A DNA stretch of 59,821 nt from Salinispora pacifica CNR114 (GTDB taxonomy: Bacteria; Actinomycetota; Actinomycetes; Mycobacteriales; Micromonosporaceae). A program made the translations under genes and the position numbers. Where the stretch lies: positions 94,819-154,639 of the forward strand of contig NZ_KI911468.1 in assembly GCF_000514775.1 (NCBI RefSeq), given 5' to 3'. This document shows positions 27,905-36,777 of this stretch, in pieces (position 1 is the first letter of the stretch; every line of letters begins with the position of its first letter). A model generated the notes under the pieces. That model saw nothing but the letters and a program-made list of their open reading frames with translations, had not been told where the DNA came from and ran no database searches.

Positions 27905-28885
27905 ATGCGTAGGATTTGCGCCGTGACTGTCGCCGCCCGGTTCCCGGTCTCCACCACCATGCTTCGCCGGCTGGCGTTCGCCAACATTCTCGCGAACGTG
28001 CTGATCGTCGTCACCGGCGGGGCCGTCCGGCTGACCGCCTCCGGCCTGGGCTGCCCCACCTGGCCCCGATGTACCGACACGTCGTACACCGCCACGCCGG
28101 AGATGGGCCTGCACGGGGTGATCGAGTTCGGCAACCGGCTGCTCACCTTCGCGGTCGGCATCGTCGCCATCGCCGTGGTGGTGGCCGTCCTGCTACACCG
28201 ACCACGCCGACGCGGCCTGCTGCCGCTCGCGGTCGCCGTCCTGCTCGGCATCCCGGCGCAGGTGGTGATCGGTGGGATCACCGTCCGCACCAATCTCAAC
28301 CCGTGGGTGGTCGGGCTGCACTTCCTCGCCTCGATGGTCGTGATCGCCCTCGCGTACGCCCTCTGGCGGCGGATCGCGGAACCGGACGGCCCGACCGTGC
28401 CGGTGGTGCCCGGGCCACTGCGCACCCTCGCTGTGATCACCACCGTGGTCTGCGGGGCTGTCCTCGTGGTCGGCACCTGGGTCACCGGCAGCGGCCCGCA
28501 CGCCGGTGACGGTGGGGCGGCCCGCAACGGCCTCGACCCCGAGCAGCTCTCCCAGATCCACGCCGATGGCGTGTTCCTGCTGATCGGCCTCTCGGTGGCC
28601 CTGGTCTTCGCGTTTCGGGCGGTCGGCGCCGCCGGCCCCGCCCGGGCAGCGCTGGTGTTGGTGGGGGTGGAGGCGGGGCAGGGCGTGATCGGCTACGTGC
28701 AGTACTTCACCAACCTGCCAGCACTTCTCGTCGGCGCCCACATGCTCGGCTCCTGCCTGGTACTGCTGGCCACCCTCGCGGTGCTTCGGTCGACCCGGGA
28801 GCGACGGCCGGCCGTCGCCCCCACCCCGAGCGCCACCACCGCCCGCGACACCACGAACGAGCCGTCGGCCCCCGTACCCGCCTGA
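27905..28885 (+). CDS. ctaA: Heme A synthase (CtaA/Cox15)
   Basis: This 326-residue membrane protein with about eight hydrophobic segments converts heme O to heme A for cytochrome oxidase. The family Cys pair in the first external loop is present (GLGCPTWPRC), as are the heme-ligand histidine regions GLHGVIEFGNR, GLHFLAS, QIHADG and GAHMLGS. The start is uncertain: ATG 27905 is given, but GTG 27923 has AGGA eight bases upstream and is equally plausible. The last 35 residues are Pro/Thr-rich and cytosolic. ctaB lies 1.6 kb downstream on the other strand. Confidence 0.93.
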   Translation: MRRICAVTVAARFPVSTTMLRRLAFANILANVLIVVTGGAVRLTASGLGCPTWPRCTDTSYTATPEMGLHGVIEFGNRLLTFAVGIVAIAVVVAVLLHRPRRRGLLPLAVAVLLGIPAQVVIGGITVRTNLNPWVVGLHFLASMVVIALAYALWRRIAEPDGPTVPVVPGPLRTLAVITTVVCGAVLVVGTWVTGSGPHAGDGGAARNGLDPEQLSQIHADGVFLLIGLSVALVFAFRAVGAAGPARAALVLVGVEAGQGVIGYVQYFTNLPALLVGAHMLGSCLVLLATLAVLRSTRERRPAVAPTPSATTARDTTNEPSAPVPA

Positions 28886-28962
28886 GCCGCCTGAGCCGTC
28901 GACCCCGGCCGAGCCTGAACCGTCGGCCCCGGCCGGACCGCAGCGGCCTGGGGGCCCAAACG

Positions 28963-29002
28963 CCAACGTCGTCGGACGCGAAACCGCGTCCGACGACGTT
29001 GG
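28963..29002. terminator. Bidirectional hairpin terminator
   Basis: A perfect 18-bp inverted repeat (28963-28980 with 28985-29002) encloses the loop AAAC. It sits between the convergent ctaA and ATP-grasp genes and ends 11 bases before the ATP-grasp stop. Confidence 0.88.
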
Positions 29003-29013
29003 GCGAGAATGTC

Positions 29014-29937
29014 TCAGGGTTGGCTTTGCAGGTGGGTCAGGATGGCATCCGCGAGGCGATCCGGGGCGCCGTCGGCGTACCCGAGGAAGAGTGACGGCTC
29101 GGTCAGTTCCAGCTCGACCAGGAGCGGCACGTCGCCCTCGCCCGGGATCAGGTCGACCCGGGCGTAGAGCAGCCGCTCCGGTCCGCCCGGAACCTCGGCG
29201 AGGATCTTCTCCGCCACCGCCACCTGCTCCGGGCTCGCGGCGCGGGGGGTGATCCGCTCGGTTTTACGGGGCTCCTCCGGCCCCAGGTCCGGGCCGGTCA
29301 GCATCGCGCCCTTACGGATCGCGTGACTGAAACGCAGGCCGTCGGGGCCGGCAAGGAAGAGCAGCGCGGTCTCCCCGTCGGTGTCAACGGCGGAGAGGTA
29401 CGGCTGCACCATGGTCACTCGTCCGGCCGCGCCGATGCGCCGAACATGCGCCTGGGCGAGCTCCCGGTGCTCGGGGTCGGCCAGGTCGTACCGGCCGGTG
29501 TCCTGGCTGTCCGCGCTGACCGAGGGCTTGATGACGAACTGCCCACGCTCCGCGGGGAGCGACCACTGCTGCCCCGGTTCGATCCAGGAGGTGGGGACGA
29601 CGGCCACTCCCGCGGCGGAGAGCTGCTCGAGGTAGCGCTTGTCGGTGTTCCAGCGGACGATGTCCGCCGGGTTGGCCAGCGCCGGCACCGTCGCCGCCCA
29701 GGCGACGAAGGCGTCCCGACGGGCGGTGTAGTCCCACGGCGAGCGGAGGACCACGAGGTCATAACCCGCCCAGTCAACGGCGGGATCATCCCAGATCACC
29801 GCCTCGGCGGTGATGCCACGAGCCGCGAGCGGCGCGTGGACGAGGCGGTCGTCAGTCTCAAGGTCAGGAAGGGCCGCACAGGTCACGATGGCGACCCGGG
29901 GCTCCCGCCGGGCCGACTCGGGCGAAGTGATCACCAT
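29014..29937 (-). CDS. ATP-grasp domain protein
   Basis: This 307-residue protein fits the ATP-grasp superfamily of carboxylate-amine ligases (RimK/glutathione-synthetase/cycloserine-synthetase-like). The N-terminal preATP-grasp part includes YDLVVLRSPWDYTARRDAF. The ATP-binding lysine region is GQFVIKPSVSADS, and the metal-binding end is VELELTEPSLFLGYADG. The substrates are unknown; it probably joins an amino group to a carboxylate in the cytosol. The ATG at 29937 follows the stop of the small upstream gene by ten bases, so the two form an operon. Confidence 0.85.
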   Translation of the reverse strand: MVITSPESARREPRVAIVTCAALPDLETDDRLVHAPLAARGITAEAVIWDDPAVDWAGYDLVVLRSPWDYTARRDAFVAWAATVPALANPADIVRWNTDKRYLEQLSAAGVAVVPTSWIEPGQQWSLPAERGQFVIKPSVSADSQDTGRYDLADPEHRELAQAHVRRIGAAGRVTMVQPYLSAVDTDGETALLFLAGPDGLRFSHAIRKGAMLTGPDLGPEEPRKTERITPRAASPEQVAVAEKILAEVPGGPERLLYARVDLIPGEGDVPLLVELELTEPSLFLGYADGAPDRLADAILTHLQSQP

Positions 29938-29947
29938 AGCCGGGAGC

Positions 29948-30283
29948 CTAACGAGCCATCGTGCGCCGGGCCATCGACCGCCAGAGATCGTTACTCGGAC
30001 GCATCTGGTCCATCAGTTCACGCTCCCACGCGTTCTCGACGGTGACGCCCGCCTTGGCGCACGCCTGCCGCGCGACGACGGTGTCGTCGGCGAACTGGTC
30101 GCCCCAGACCCCGTCGGAGCCGACGAGGACGATGCGCGCACCACGCTTGCCGACATACTCGATGACCGCCTTCGCCCCACCGTGCCCGGCGGCGAACGAC
30201 TTGATGCCGGCCACCAGGCCGCTGGGGGCCGGACCGTTGGCGGCCTGCTCGGCCGTCAGCGTCGTATCGGAACGATCTGCCAT
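29948..30283 (-). CDS. Conserved-looking hypothetical protein
   Basis: A 111-residue soluble protein starting MADRSDTTLTAEQAANGPAP. It contains an alternating strand-helix pattern with IEYVGKRGARIVLVGSDGVWG and ends in WRSMARRTMAR. The glycine after a hydrophobic strand (VLVGSDGVWGD) hints at a small Rossmann-like or nucleotide-handling fold, but I do not recognise the family. It is the first gene of a two-gene operon with the ATP-grasp gene. The 250 bases upstream (to ctaB) hold no other gene and include an AT-rich stretch near 30380-30440. Confidence 0.65.
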   Translation of the reverse strand: MADRSDTTLTAEQAANGPAPSGLVAGIKSFAAGHGGAKAVIEYVGKRGARIVLVGSDGVWGDQFADDTVVARQACAKAGVTVENAWERELMDQMRPSNDLWRSMARRTMAR

Positions 30284-30534
30284 GACGCGAAGCCTAAGCA
30301 GAGTTCCCCCCATGCGGGCGAGTTCGGTGAACCTTTTGTGATGCCAGTTACCCCGAAAGCGTGACCCAAGATGCCCCTTTTGGTCCGATTTACCTGCATA
30401 ATTTTCGCATTAGCAGCCAGGGGATTTCCAAAACAAAAACCAGGGTGACGGATTTCCGACCAACCAGAGATTCCCACAGGTCAATGACGAAACCCGACAA
30501 ACCCAATACCTTCGCCCCGACCAGGACAGGGCGG

Positions 30535-31497
30535 TCAGATCAGCGCGTCCAGCGCAACCGCCGCGAAGACGACGGTCAGGTAGGTGGTGGACCAGTGAAA
30601 CAGCCGCATCGGCTTGACCGCCTGCCCCCGCGCCGCCCGACGGCACAGCCGGTGCGCCTCGATCAGGAAGATGACCCCCACGACGAGGGTCGGCAGCCCG
30701 TAGATCGGCCCGATCCCAGCCCCGAGCGGCCAGGCCACCAGCGAGACCAGCACCGTCAGCCAGGCGAAGATGAGAATCTCAGCGTTGACGCGCCGGGTGG
30801 ACGCCACCACCGGCAGCATCGGGATGCCCGCCCGGGCATAGTCGTCCTTGTACTTCATCGCCAGCGGGTAGAAGTGCGGCATCTGCCAGAAGAAGACGAC
30901 CCCGAAGAGCGCCCAGGCGGCCGGCGCGAGGGAACCGGTCACCGCGGCCCAGCCGATCAACACCGGCGCCGCCCCACAGGCCCCGCCCCAGAAGGTGTTC
31001 GCCGCGGTGGTGCGCTTGAGCCAGGCGGTGTAAACCAGGTCGTAATAGAGAATCGCGGCCAGCGTCAACCCGGCGGCCAACGCGTTGGTGAAGACAGCCA
31101 GCAGGGTGACCGAGACCACTGCCAGCACCAGGCCAAAGATCAATGCGTTCCGCGGTGTGACGGTGTGCGCCGGCAGCGGGCGACGCTTGGTGCGCCGCAT
31201 CACCTGATCGATATCCCGGTCGATGTAACAGTTCAGGACGCTGGCCGCGCCAGCCGCCAGCGACCCGCCGACCAGCACCACCGCCATCAGCCAGAGCGAC
31301 GGCAGACCGCCGTGCGCGAGCATCATCGCCGGCACGGTGGTAACCAGCAGCAACTCCACGATCCGCGGCTTGGTCAACGCCACGTACGCCGCGACCACCG
31401 CCCGCAGCTCCCGCCGCGAGCCGACCGCCCCCTCCCCCCTTGTGCTGACCGACTGCCCGGCGGTGTCGCTGACGGGGCGCTCGGTGATCATGCTCAC
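30535..31497 (-). CDS. ctaB: Protoheme IX farnesyltransferase (heme O synthase)
   Basis: This 320-residue UbiA-type prenyltransferase with about nine hydrophobic segments adds a farnesyl group to heme B to give heme O, the substrate of ctaA. The aspartate-rich motif NCYIDRDIDQVMRRT binds prenyl diphosphate. The opening TKPRIVELLLVTTVPAM is typical. GTG 31497 is preferred because GGAAGG lies eight bases upstream; ATG 31491 is the alternative. It is divergent from tkt across about 255 bases that must hold both promoters. Confidence 0.93.
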   Translation of the reverse strand: MSMITERPVSDTAGQSVSTRGEGAVGSRRELRAVVAAYVALTKPRIVELLLVTTVPAMMLAHGGLPSLWLMAVVLVGGSLAAGAASVLNCYIDRDIDQVMRRTKRRPLPAHTVTPRNALIFGLVLAVVSVTLLAVFTNALAAGLTLAAILYYDLVYTAWLKRTTAANTFWGGACGAAPVLIGWAAVTGSLAPAAWALFGVVFFWQMPHFYPLAMKYKDDYARAGIPMLPVVASTRRVNAEILIFAWLTVLVSLVAWPLGAGIGPIYGLPTLVVGVIFLIEAHRLCRRAARGQAVKPMRLFHWSTTYLTVVFAAVALDALI

Positions 31498-31752
31498 GGA
31501 TGCCACCTTCCGGCATGGGCGAGGGAGGTCGAAATGATCGGGCCCCACTCCGGGACCACCACCGCCCCACCCTACGCGCCGCCGTAGTGGCTGCCCTGGT
31601 GACCCAGCAACGGTGCGGGGCGTCACACCCGGACGCGACTAAGCGGCCCGAACCGGGAGAACAGCATGCACGGATCCGTGGGCGGACGTTTAGGACCGCT
31701 CGATAGGGTCACGGGTGAGGGTTCCGCCCATCTGCCGAGGAGCACACCGAAC

Positions 31753-33891
31753 GTGGCTGACAACCGACCCGAGCTTCCTGCACTCAACTGGTCCGACCTC
31801 GACCGTCGGGCGGTCGACACGGTCCGCGTACTGGCCATGGACGCCGTCGAGAAATCCGGCAACGGCCATCCCGGCACCGCGATGAGCCTGGCGCCCGCGG
31901 CCTACCTACTCTTCAACCGGGTCATGCGCCACAACCCCGCCGACCCGACCTGGCCCGGCCGAGACCGCTTCGTCCTCTCCGCCGGGCACTCCAGCCTCAG
32001 CCTCTACATCCAGCTCTACTTCGCCGGCTACCCGATGAGCCTCGCCGACCTTGAAGGGCTGCGGCAGTGGGGCTCCCTCACCCCCGGCCACCCCGAGTAC
32101 GGGCACACCCCGGGAGTGGAGACCACCACCGGTCCGCTCGGGCAGGGCCTGGGCAATGCGGTCGGAATGGCGATGGCCGCCCGCCGGGAACGCGGACTGT
32201 TCGACCCCGAGCCGGCGCGCGGCACCTCGCTCTTCGACCACGACATCTGGTGCATCGCCTCCGACGGCGACATCGAGGAGGGGATCAGCCACGAGGTCAG
32301 CGCCCTCGCCGCGCACCAGCAACTGGGCAACCTCTGCGTGATCTACGACGACAACGAGATCTCGATCGAGGACGACACCCGGATCGCCAAGAGCGAGGAC
32401 GTCGTGGCCCGCTACCAGGCGTACGGGTGGCACGTGCAGACCGTCGACTGGCGGCCCGGCGACGCCGACCAGGGCGACTACCACGAGGATGTGGCCACGC
32501 TGTACCGGGCGCTCCTGGCGGCCAGGGCGGAGACCGGCCGGCCGTCGTTCATCGCGCTGCGCACCATCATCGGCTGGCCAGCACCGAACAAGCGGAACAC
32601 CGGCAAGATCCACGGTGCGGCGCTCGGCGCCGACGAGGTCGCGGCGACCAAGGAACTCCTCGGCTTCGACCCGGAGCGCACCTTCGAGGTCGACGAGGAC
32701 GTCCTCAAGCACACCCGCCAGGTACTGGAACGCGGCATCGCCGCGCAACGCGAGTGGACCGAGACCTTCACGGCCTGGGGACGGACGAACCCGGAACGGC
32801 GGGCGCTCTGGGACCGGCTGGCCACCCGGACCCTGCCGGCGGACTGGACGGACGCCCTACCCACGTTCCCCGCCGACGCCAAGGGCCTCGCCACCCGCGC
32901 GGCCTCCGGCAAGGTCCTCGCCGCGCTCGCACCGGTGCTGCCGGAGCTGTGGGGCGGCTCGGCCGACCTGGCGGACAGCAACAACACCACCATGAAGGGC
33001 GAGCCGTCCTTCATCCCGGCCGAGCACGCCACCAAGGACTTCCCGGGCAACGAGTACGGCCGCACGCTGCACTTCGGCATCCGTGAGCACGCGATGGCCG
33101 CCATCCTCAACGGGATCGCCCTGCACGGCGGCACCCGCCCGTACGGCGGCACCTTCCTCGTCTTCAGCGACTACATGCGCCCGTCGGTGCGGCTCGCGGC
33201 GATGATGAAGCTGCCGGTGACCTACGTCTGGACGCACGACTCGATCGGCCTCGGTGAGGACGGTCCGACCCACCAGCCGGTGGAGCACCTCACCTCGCTG
33301 CGGGCGATCCCCGGACTGGACGTGGTACGCCCCGCCGACGCGAACGAGACCGCCTGGGCGTGGCGGCAGGTCCTGATGCACACCGACCGACCGGCCGCGT
33401 TGGCACTGAGCCGCCAGCCGTTGCCGACCCTGGATCGGGCCGTGCTCAACAGCGCGGAGGGGGTGGCCCGCGGCGGCTACGTGCTGGCCGAGGCCACTGG
33501 CGGCAAGCCGCAGGTGATCCTCATCGGCACCGGCTCGGAGGTGCAGCTCTGCCTCACCGCCCGGGAGCGGCTGGAGGCCGACGGCACCCCCACCCGGGTC
33601 GTCTCCATGCCCTGCCAGGAGTGGTTCCGGACCCAGGACGAGGCGTACCGGGAGTTGGTCCTGCCCCGTGGGGTAAGGGCACGGGTGAGCGTGGAGGCGG
33701 GTGTCGCGATGTCCTGGCGGGCCTTCGTCGGTGACTGCGGCGAGACCATCAGCCTGGAGCACTTCGGGGCGAGCGCCCCGCACACCGTGCTCTTCGAGGA
33801 GTTCGGTTTCACCCCGGACCGGATCGTGGGTGCGGCGCATGCCGCGCTGACCCGGGTCGGCGACATCACCGGTAATCCGACCGGCAACTGA
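31753..33891 (+). CDS. tkt: Transketolase
   Basis: This 712-residue thiamine-diphosphate enzyme transfers two-carbon units in the non-oxidative pentose-phosphate pathway. The N-terminal motif GNGHPGTAMSLAPAAY and the ThDP/metal motif SDGDIEEGISHE are visible, as is HDSIGLGEDGPTHQP in the pyrimidine domain. GTG 31753 gives MADNRPELPALNW and follows a GAGGAG by about ten bases; the frame extending to 31666 is not used. It opens the tkt-tal-pgi-zwf-opcA-pgl operon. Confidence 0.96.
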   Translation: MADNRPELPALNWSDLDRRAVDTVRVLAMDAVEKSGNGHPGTAMSLAPAAYLLFNRVMRHNPADPTWPGRDRFVLSAGHSSLSLYIQLYFAGYPMSLADLEGLRQWGSLTPGHPEYGHTPGVETTTGPLGQGLGNAVGMAMAARRERGLFDPEPARGTSLFDHDIWCIASDGDIEEGISHEVSALAAHQQLGNLCVIYDDNEISIEDDTRIAKSEDVVARYQAYGWHVQTVDWRPGDADQGDYHEDVATLYRALLAARAETGRPSFIALRTIIGWPAPNKRNTGKIHGAALGADEVAATKELLGFDPERTFEVDEDVLKHTRQVLERGIAAQREWTETFTAWGRTNPERRALWDRLATRTLPADWTDALPTFPADAKGLATRAASGKVLAALAPVLPELWGGSADLADSNNTTMKGEPSFIPAEHATKDFPGNEYGRTLHFGIREHAMAAILNGIALHGGTRPYGGTFLVFSDYMRPSVRLAAMMKLPVTYVWTHDSIGLGEDGPTHQPVEHLTSLRAIPGLDVVRPADANETAWAWRQVLMHTDRPAALALSRQPLPTLDRAVLNSAEGVARGGYVLAEATGGKPQVILIGTGSEVQLCLTARERLEADGTPTRVVSMPCQEWFRTQDEAYRELVLPRGVRARVSVEAGVAMSWRAFVGDCGETISLEHFGASAPHTVLFEEFGFTPDRIVGAAHAALTRVGDITGNPTGN

Positions 33892-33906
33892 GGGGAGCGC
33901 GACGGC

Positions 33907-35085
33907 ATGACGGACAGGCTGGGTGAGCTCACCGCCGCGGGCGTGGCGGTCTGGCTCGACGATCTTTCGCGGACGCGACTCAGCTCGGGCGGGCTGGACC
34001 GGCTGCGCCGGGAGAAGCACCTGGTCGGGGTGACCACCAACCCGACGATCTTCGCCAAGGCCCTGGGCGACGCCAAGGACTACGACTGGCAGCTACACGA
34101 CCTCGCGATGCGCGGGGTCAAGGTCGAGGAGGCGGTCCGCACCCTCACCGCGTACGACGTGCGCTGGGCCTGTGACGTGATGCGACCGGCGTACGAGGCG
34201 TCGGCGGGCGTGGACGGACGGGTCTCGCTGGAGGTGGACCCGCGGCTGGCGTACGAGACCGACCAGACCATCGCCGAGGCGCGGGCGCTCTGGTGGCTGG
34301 TGGACCGCCCGAACCTGTTCATCAAGATCCCGGCCACCGAGGCGGGATTGCCGGCGATCACCGCTGCCCTGGCCGAGGGGATCAGCGTGAACGTCACCCT
34401 GATCTTCGGGCTGGACCGCTACTCGGCGGTCATGGAGGCGTTCCTGACCGGCCTGGAGCAGGCGAAGGCGAACGGCCACGACCTGTCCAAGATCGGCTCG
34501 GTGGCGTCGTTCTTCGTCTCCCGGGTCGACACCGAGGTCGACAAGCGGCTGGAGAAGGTCGGCTCGGCGCAGGCCAGCGCGCTGCGCGGTCGGGCCGCGA
34601 TCGCCAACGCCCGACTGGCCTACGAGCGCTACAGCCAGGTCTTCGCCTCCGACCGGTGGCAGGCGCTCGCCGACGCCGGGGCGCATCCGCAGCGACCGCT
34701 CTGGGCCTCCACCTCGACGAAGAACCCGGACTACCGGGACGTGATCTACGTCGAGGAGCTGATCGCCCCCGGCACCGTCAACACGATGCCGGAACCGGTG
34801 ATCGACGCCTACGCCGAGCACGGCGAGACCAGCGGCGACACCGTCACCGGCGGCTACGACGAGGCGCGGGAGGTCTTCGCGGGCCTGGCGGCGGCGGGGG
34901 TTGACCTGACCGACGTGATCGACACCCTGGAGCGCGAGGGGGTGGAGAAGTTCGCGGCGAGCTGGAACGAGCTGCTCGAAGGTGTCCGCCGTTCCCTCGC
35001 CGCCGCGAACCGGGGCATCGACCACCCCGGCGACGCCGCGACGAAGAACGCGCAGGCCGCCGAGCAGGCGGGGGGCAACGCGTGA
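33907..35085 (+). CDS. tal: Transaldolase
   Basis: This 392-residue class I aldolase-type enzyme transfers a dihydroxyacetone unit between sugar phosphates. The Schiff-base lysine is Lys140 in NLFIKIPATEAG; the N-terminal signature GVTTNPTIFAKAL is present. It lies 15 bases after tkt, with GGGGAGCG upstream of the ATG, and its stop overlaps the pgi start by four bases. Confidence 0.96.
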   Translation: MTDRLGELTAAGVAVWLDDLSRTRLSSGGLDRLRREKHLVGVTTNPTIFAKALGDAKDYDWQLHDLAMRGVKVEEAVRTLTAYDVRWACDVMRPAYEASAGVDGRVSLEVDPRLAYETDQTIAEARALWWLVDRPNLFIKIPATEAGLPAITAALAEGISVNVTLIFGLDRYSAVMEAFLTGLEQAKANGHDLSKIGSVASFFVSRVDTEVDKRLEKVGSAQASALRGRAAIANARLAYERYSQVFASDRWQALADAGAHPQRPLWASTSTKNPDYRDVIYVEELIAPGTVNTMPEPVIDAYAEHGETSGDTVTGGYDEAREVFAGLAAAGVDLTDVIDTLEREGVEKFAASWNELLEGVRRSLAAANRGIDHPGDAATKNAQAAEQAGGNA

Positions 35086-36746
35086 GCGAGCTTCTCGGAC
35101 CGCCCGTCGAGGCCGCCGCCGGCCTCTCGGTGCGCGGGGCAGACGCGGTTGACCAGGCCGCGGCCGCCTCCACCCGGACCGCGGTGACCACGGCCGGTGT
35201 TCCAGGCAAACTGGCGGCGAAGGACCCCACGCTCTGGGGGCCGGAGGCGGAGGCCGAGGCGCGGATCCGGCTGGGTTGGGTCGACACCCACACCCGCAGC
35301 CGGGATCTGCTTCCGCAACTCGCCGAGCTGACCTCGGAGCTGGCCGACCTGGATCACGTGGTGCTCTGTGGGATGGGCGGTTCGTCGCTGGCTCCCGAGG
35401 TGATCTCCCGGACGCTCGGCCGACCGCTGACCATCCTGGACACCACCGATCCGGGCCAGATCCGGGCGGCGCTCGCCGACCGCCTGGAGCGGACCGTCGT
35501 CGTGGTGGCCAGCAAGTCCGGTTCAACCGTGGAGACGGACAGCCAGCGACGCGCGTACTGGCAGGCGTTCCTCGACGCGGGGATGTCCGAGGCGGAGGCC
35601 GGGCGACACTTCGTGATCGTCACCGACCCGGGTTCGCCGCTGGCGGCAACCGCTGCCGAGATGGGCGCGTTCACCGTGCTGGCCGATCCGAATGTCGGCG
35701 GGCGCTTCGCCGCACTGACCGCGTTCGGACTCGTTCCGACGGCGCTGGCCGGCGTCGAGGTGGCCGAACTGCTGGACCAGGCCGAGGCCTTCGCCGGGTC
35801 GTTGGCCGCCGAGCGGGACAACCCGGCGCTGGCGCTGGGCGCCGCGCTGGGCGCGGCGGCCACCGCCGGCCGGGACAAGGTGGCGCTGGTCCCGGACGGC
35901 AGCGGAATCGATGGGCTCGGTGACTGGGCCGAGCAGCTGATCGCCGAGTCGACCGGCAAGTCCGGGAGCGGCATCCTGCCGGTCGTCGTCGAGTCGCCGA
36001 CCAGCCCGGGCGCGACTGGCGAGGACATCCTCACCATCAGCTACGGCGGGGCTTTGACCGCCGGGGAACTCAGCAGCGGGGAGGGGCCCGGCGGCGCGCC
36101 GGACGTGGCGGTCAACGGGCCGTTGGGGGCGCAGTTCCTCGCTTGGGAGTATGCGATCGCGGTTGCCGGCGTGGTGCTCGGCATCGACGCGTTCAACCAA
36201 CCGAACGTCACCGAGAGCAAGGAGAACACCAACAGGATCCTGGCCTCGGGCGCGCCGACGGAGCAGCCGTCCTTCACCGAAGGCGCGATCGAGGTGTACG
36301 CCCCGGCGGGTGTACCGAACGACCTGGCCGGCGCGGTGCGCTGGCTGATCGACGGCGTGGATGACGACGGCTACCTCGCGGTCATGGCGTACCTCGACCG
36401 CGGGGCCGATGCCGACGCGGCCCGGCTCCGCCCCACGTTGGCCGAGGCCCTCAGCCCACCGGTGACCTTCGGCTGGGGCCCCCGGTTCCTGCATTCCACC
36501 GGGCAATATCACAAGGGCGGCCCACAGGTGGGTAGCTTCCTCCAGCTAACCGGTACGGTCGACGTTGATCTGCCGGTGCCCGGGAAGGCGTACAGCTTCG
36601 GGGAGTTGCAGGCGGCGCAGGCCGCCGGCGACCGGCAGGCCCTGGCTGACCGGAAGCGTCCGGTGCTGCGGCTACACCTGACCGACCGGTCGGCGGGGGT
36701 GACGCAGCTGTTGGAGGCGGCTGGCGCGCTACCCAAGCGACGATGA
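35082..36746 (+). CDS. pgi: Glucose-6-phosphate isomerase
   Basis: This 554-residue enzyme interconverts glucose-6-phosphate and fructose-6-phosphate. It belongs to the actinobacterial form. SIS-type phosphate-binding segments are visible (VVVASKSGSTVET), as is the C-terminal signature GPRFLHSTGQYHKGGP. GTGA overlap with tal indicates coupled translation. Placed inside the pentose-phosphate operon, it would return fructose-6-phosphate made by tkt/tal to zwf. Confidence 0.95.
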   Translation: MSELLGPPVEAAAGLSVRGADAVDQAAAASTRTAVTTAGVPGKLAAKDPTLWGPEAEAEARIRLGWVDTHTRSRDLLPQLAELTSELADLDHVVLCGMGGSSLAPEVISRTLGRPLTILDTTDPGQIRAALADRLERTVVVVASKSGSTVETDSQRRAYWQAFLDAGMSEAEAGRHFVIVTDPGSPLAATAAEMGAFTVLADPNVGGRFAALTAFGLVPTALAGVEVAELLDQAEAFAGSLAAERDNPALALGAALGAAATAGRDKVALVPDGSGIDGLGDWAEQLIAESTGKSGSGILPVVVESPTSPGATGEDILTISYGGALTAGELSSGEGPGGAPDVAVNGPLGAQFLAWEYAIAVAGVVLGIDAFNQPNVTESKENTNRILASGAPTEQPSFTEGAIEVYAPAGVPNDLAGAVRWLIDGVDDDGYLAVMAYLDRGADADAARLRPTLAEALSPPVTFGWGPRFLHSTGQYHKGGPQVGSFLQLTGTVDVDLPVPGKAYSFGELQAAQAAGDRQALADRKRPVLRLHLTDRSAGVTQLLEAAGALPKRR

Positions 36747-36777
36747 CGGACGAAACAAGGCGGAGCGAGGAGACGGC

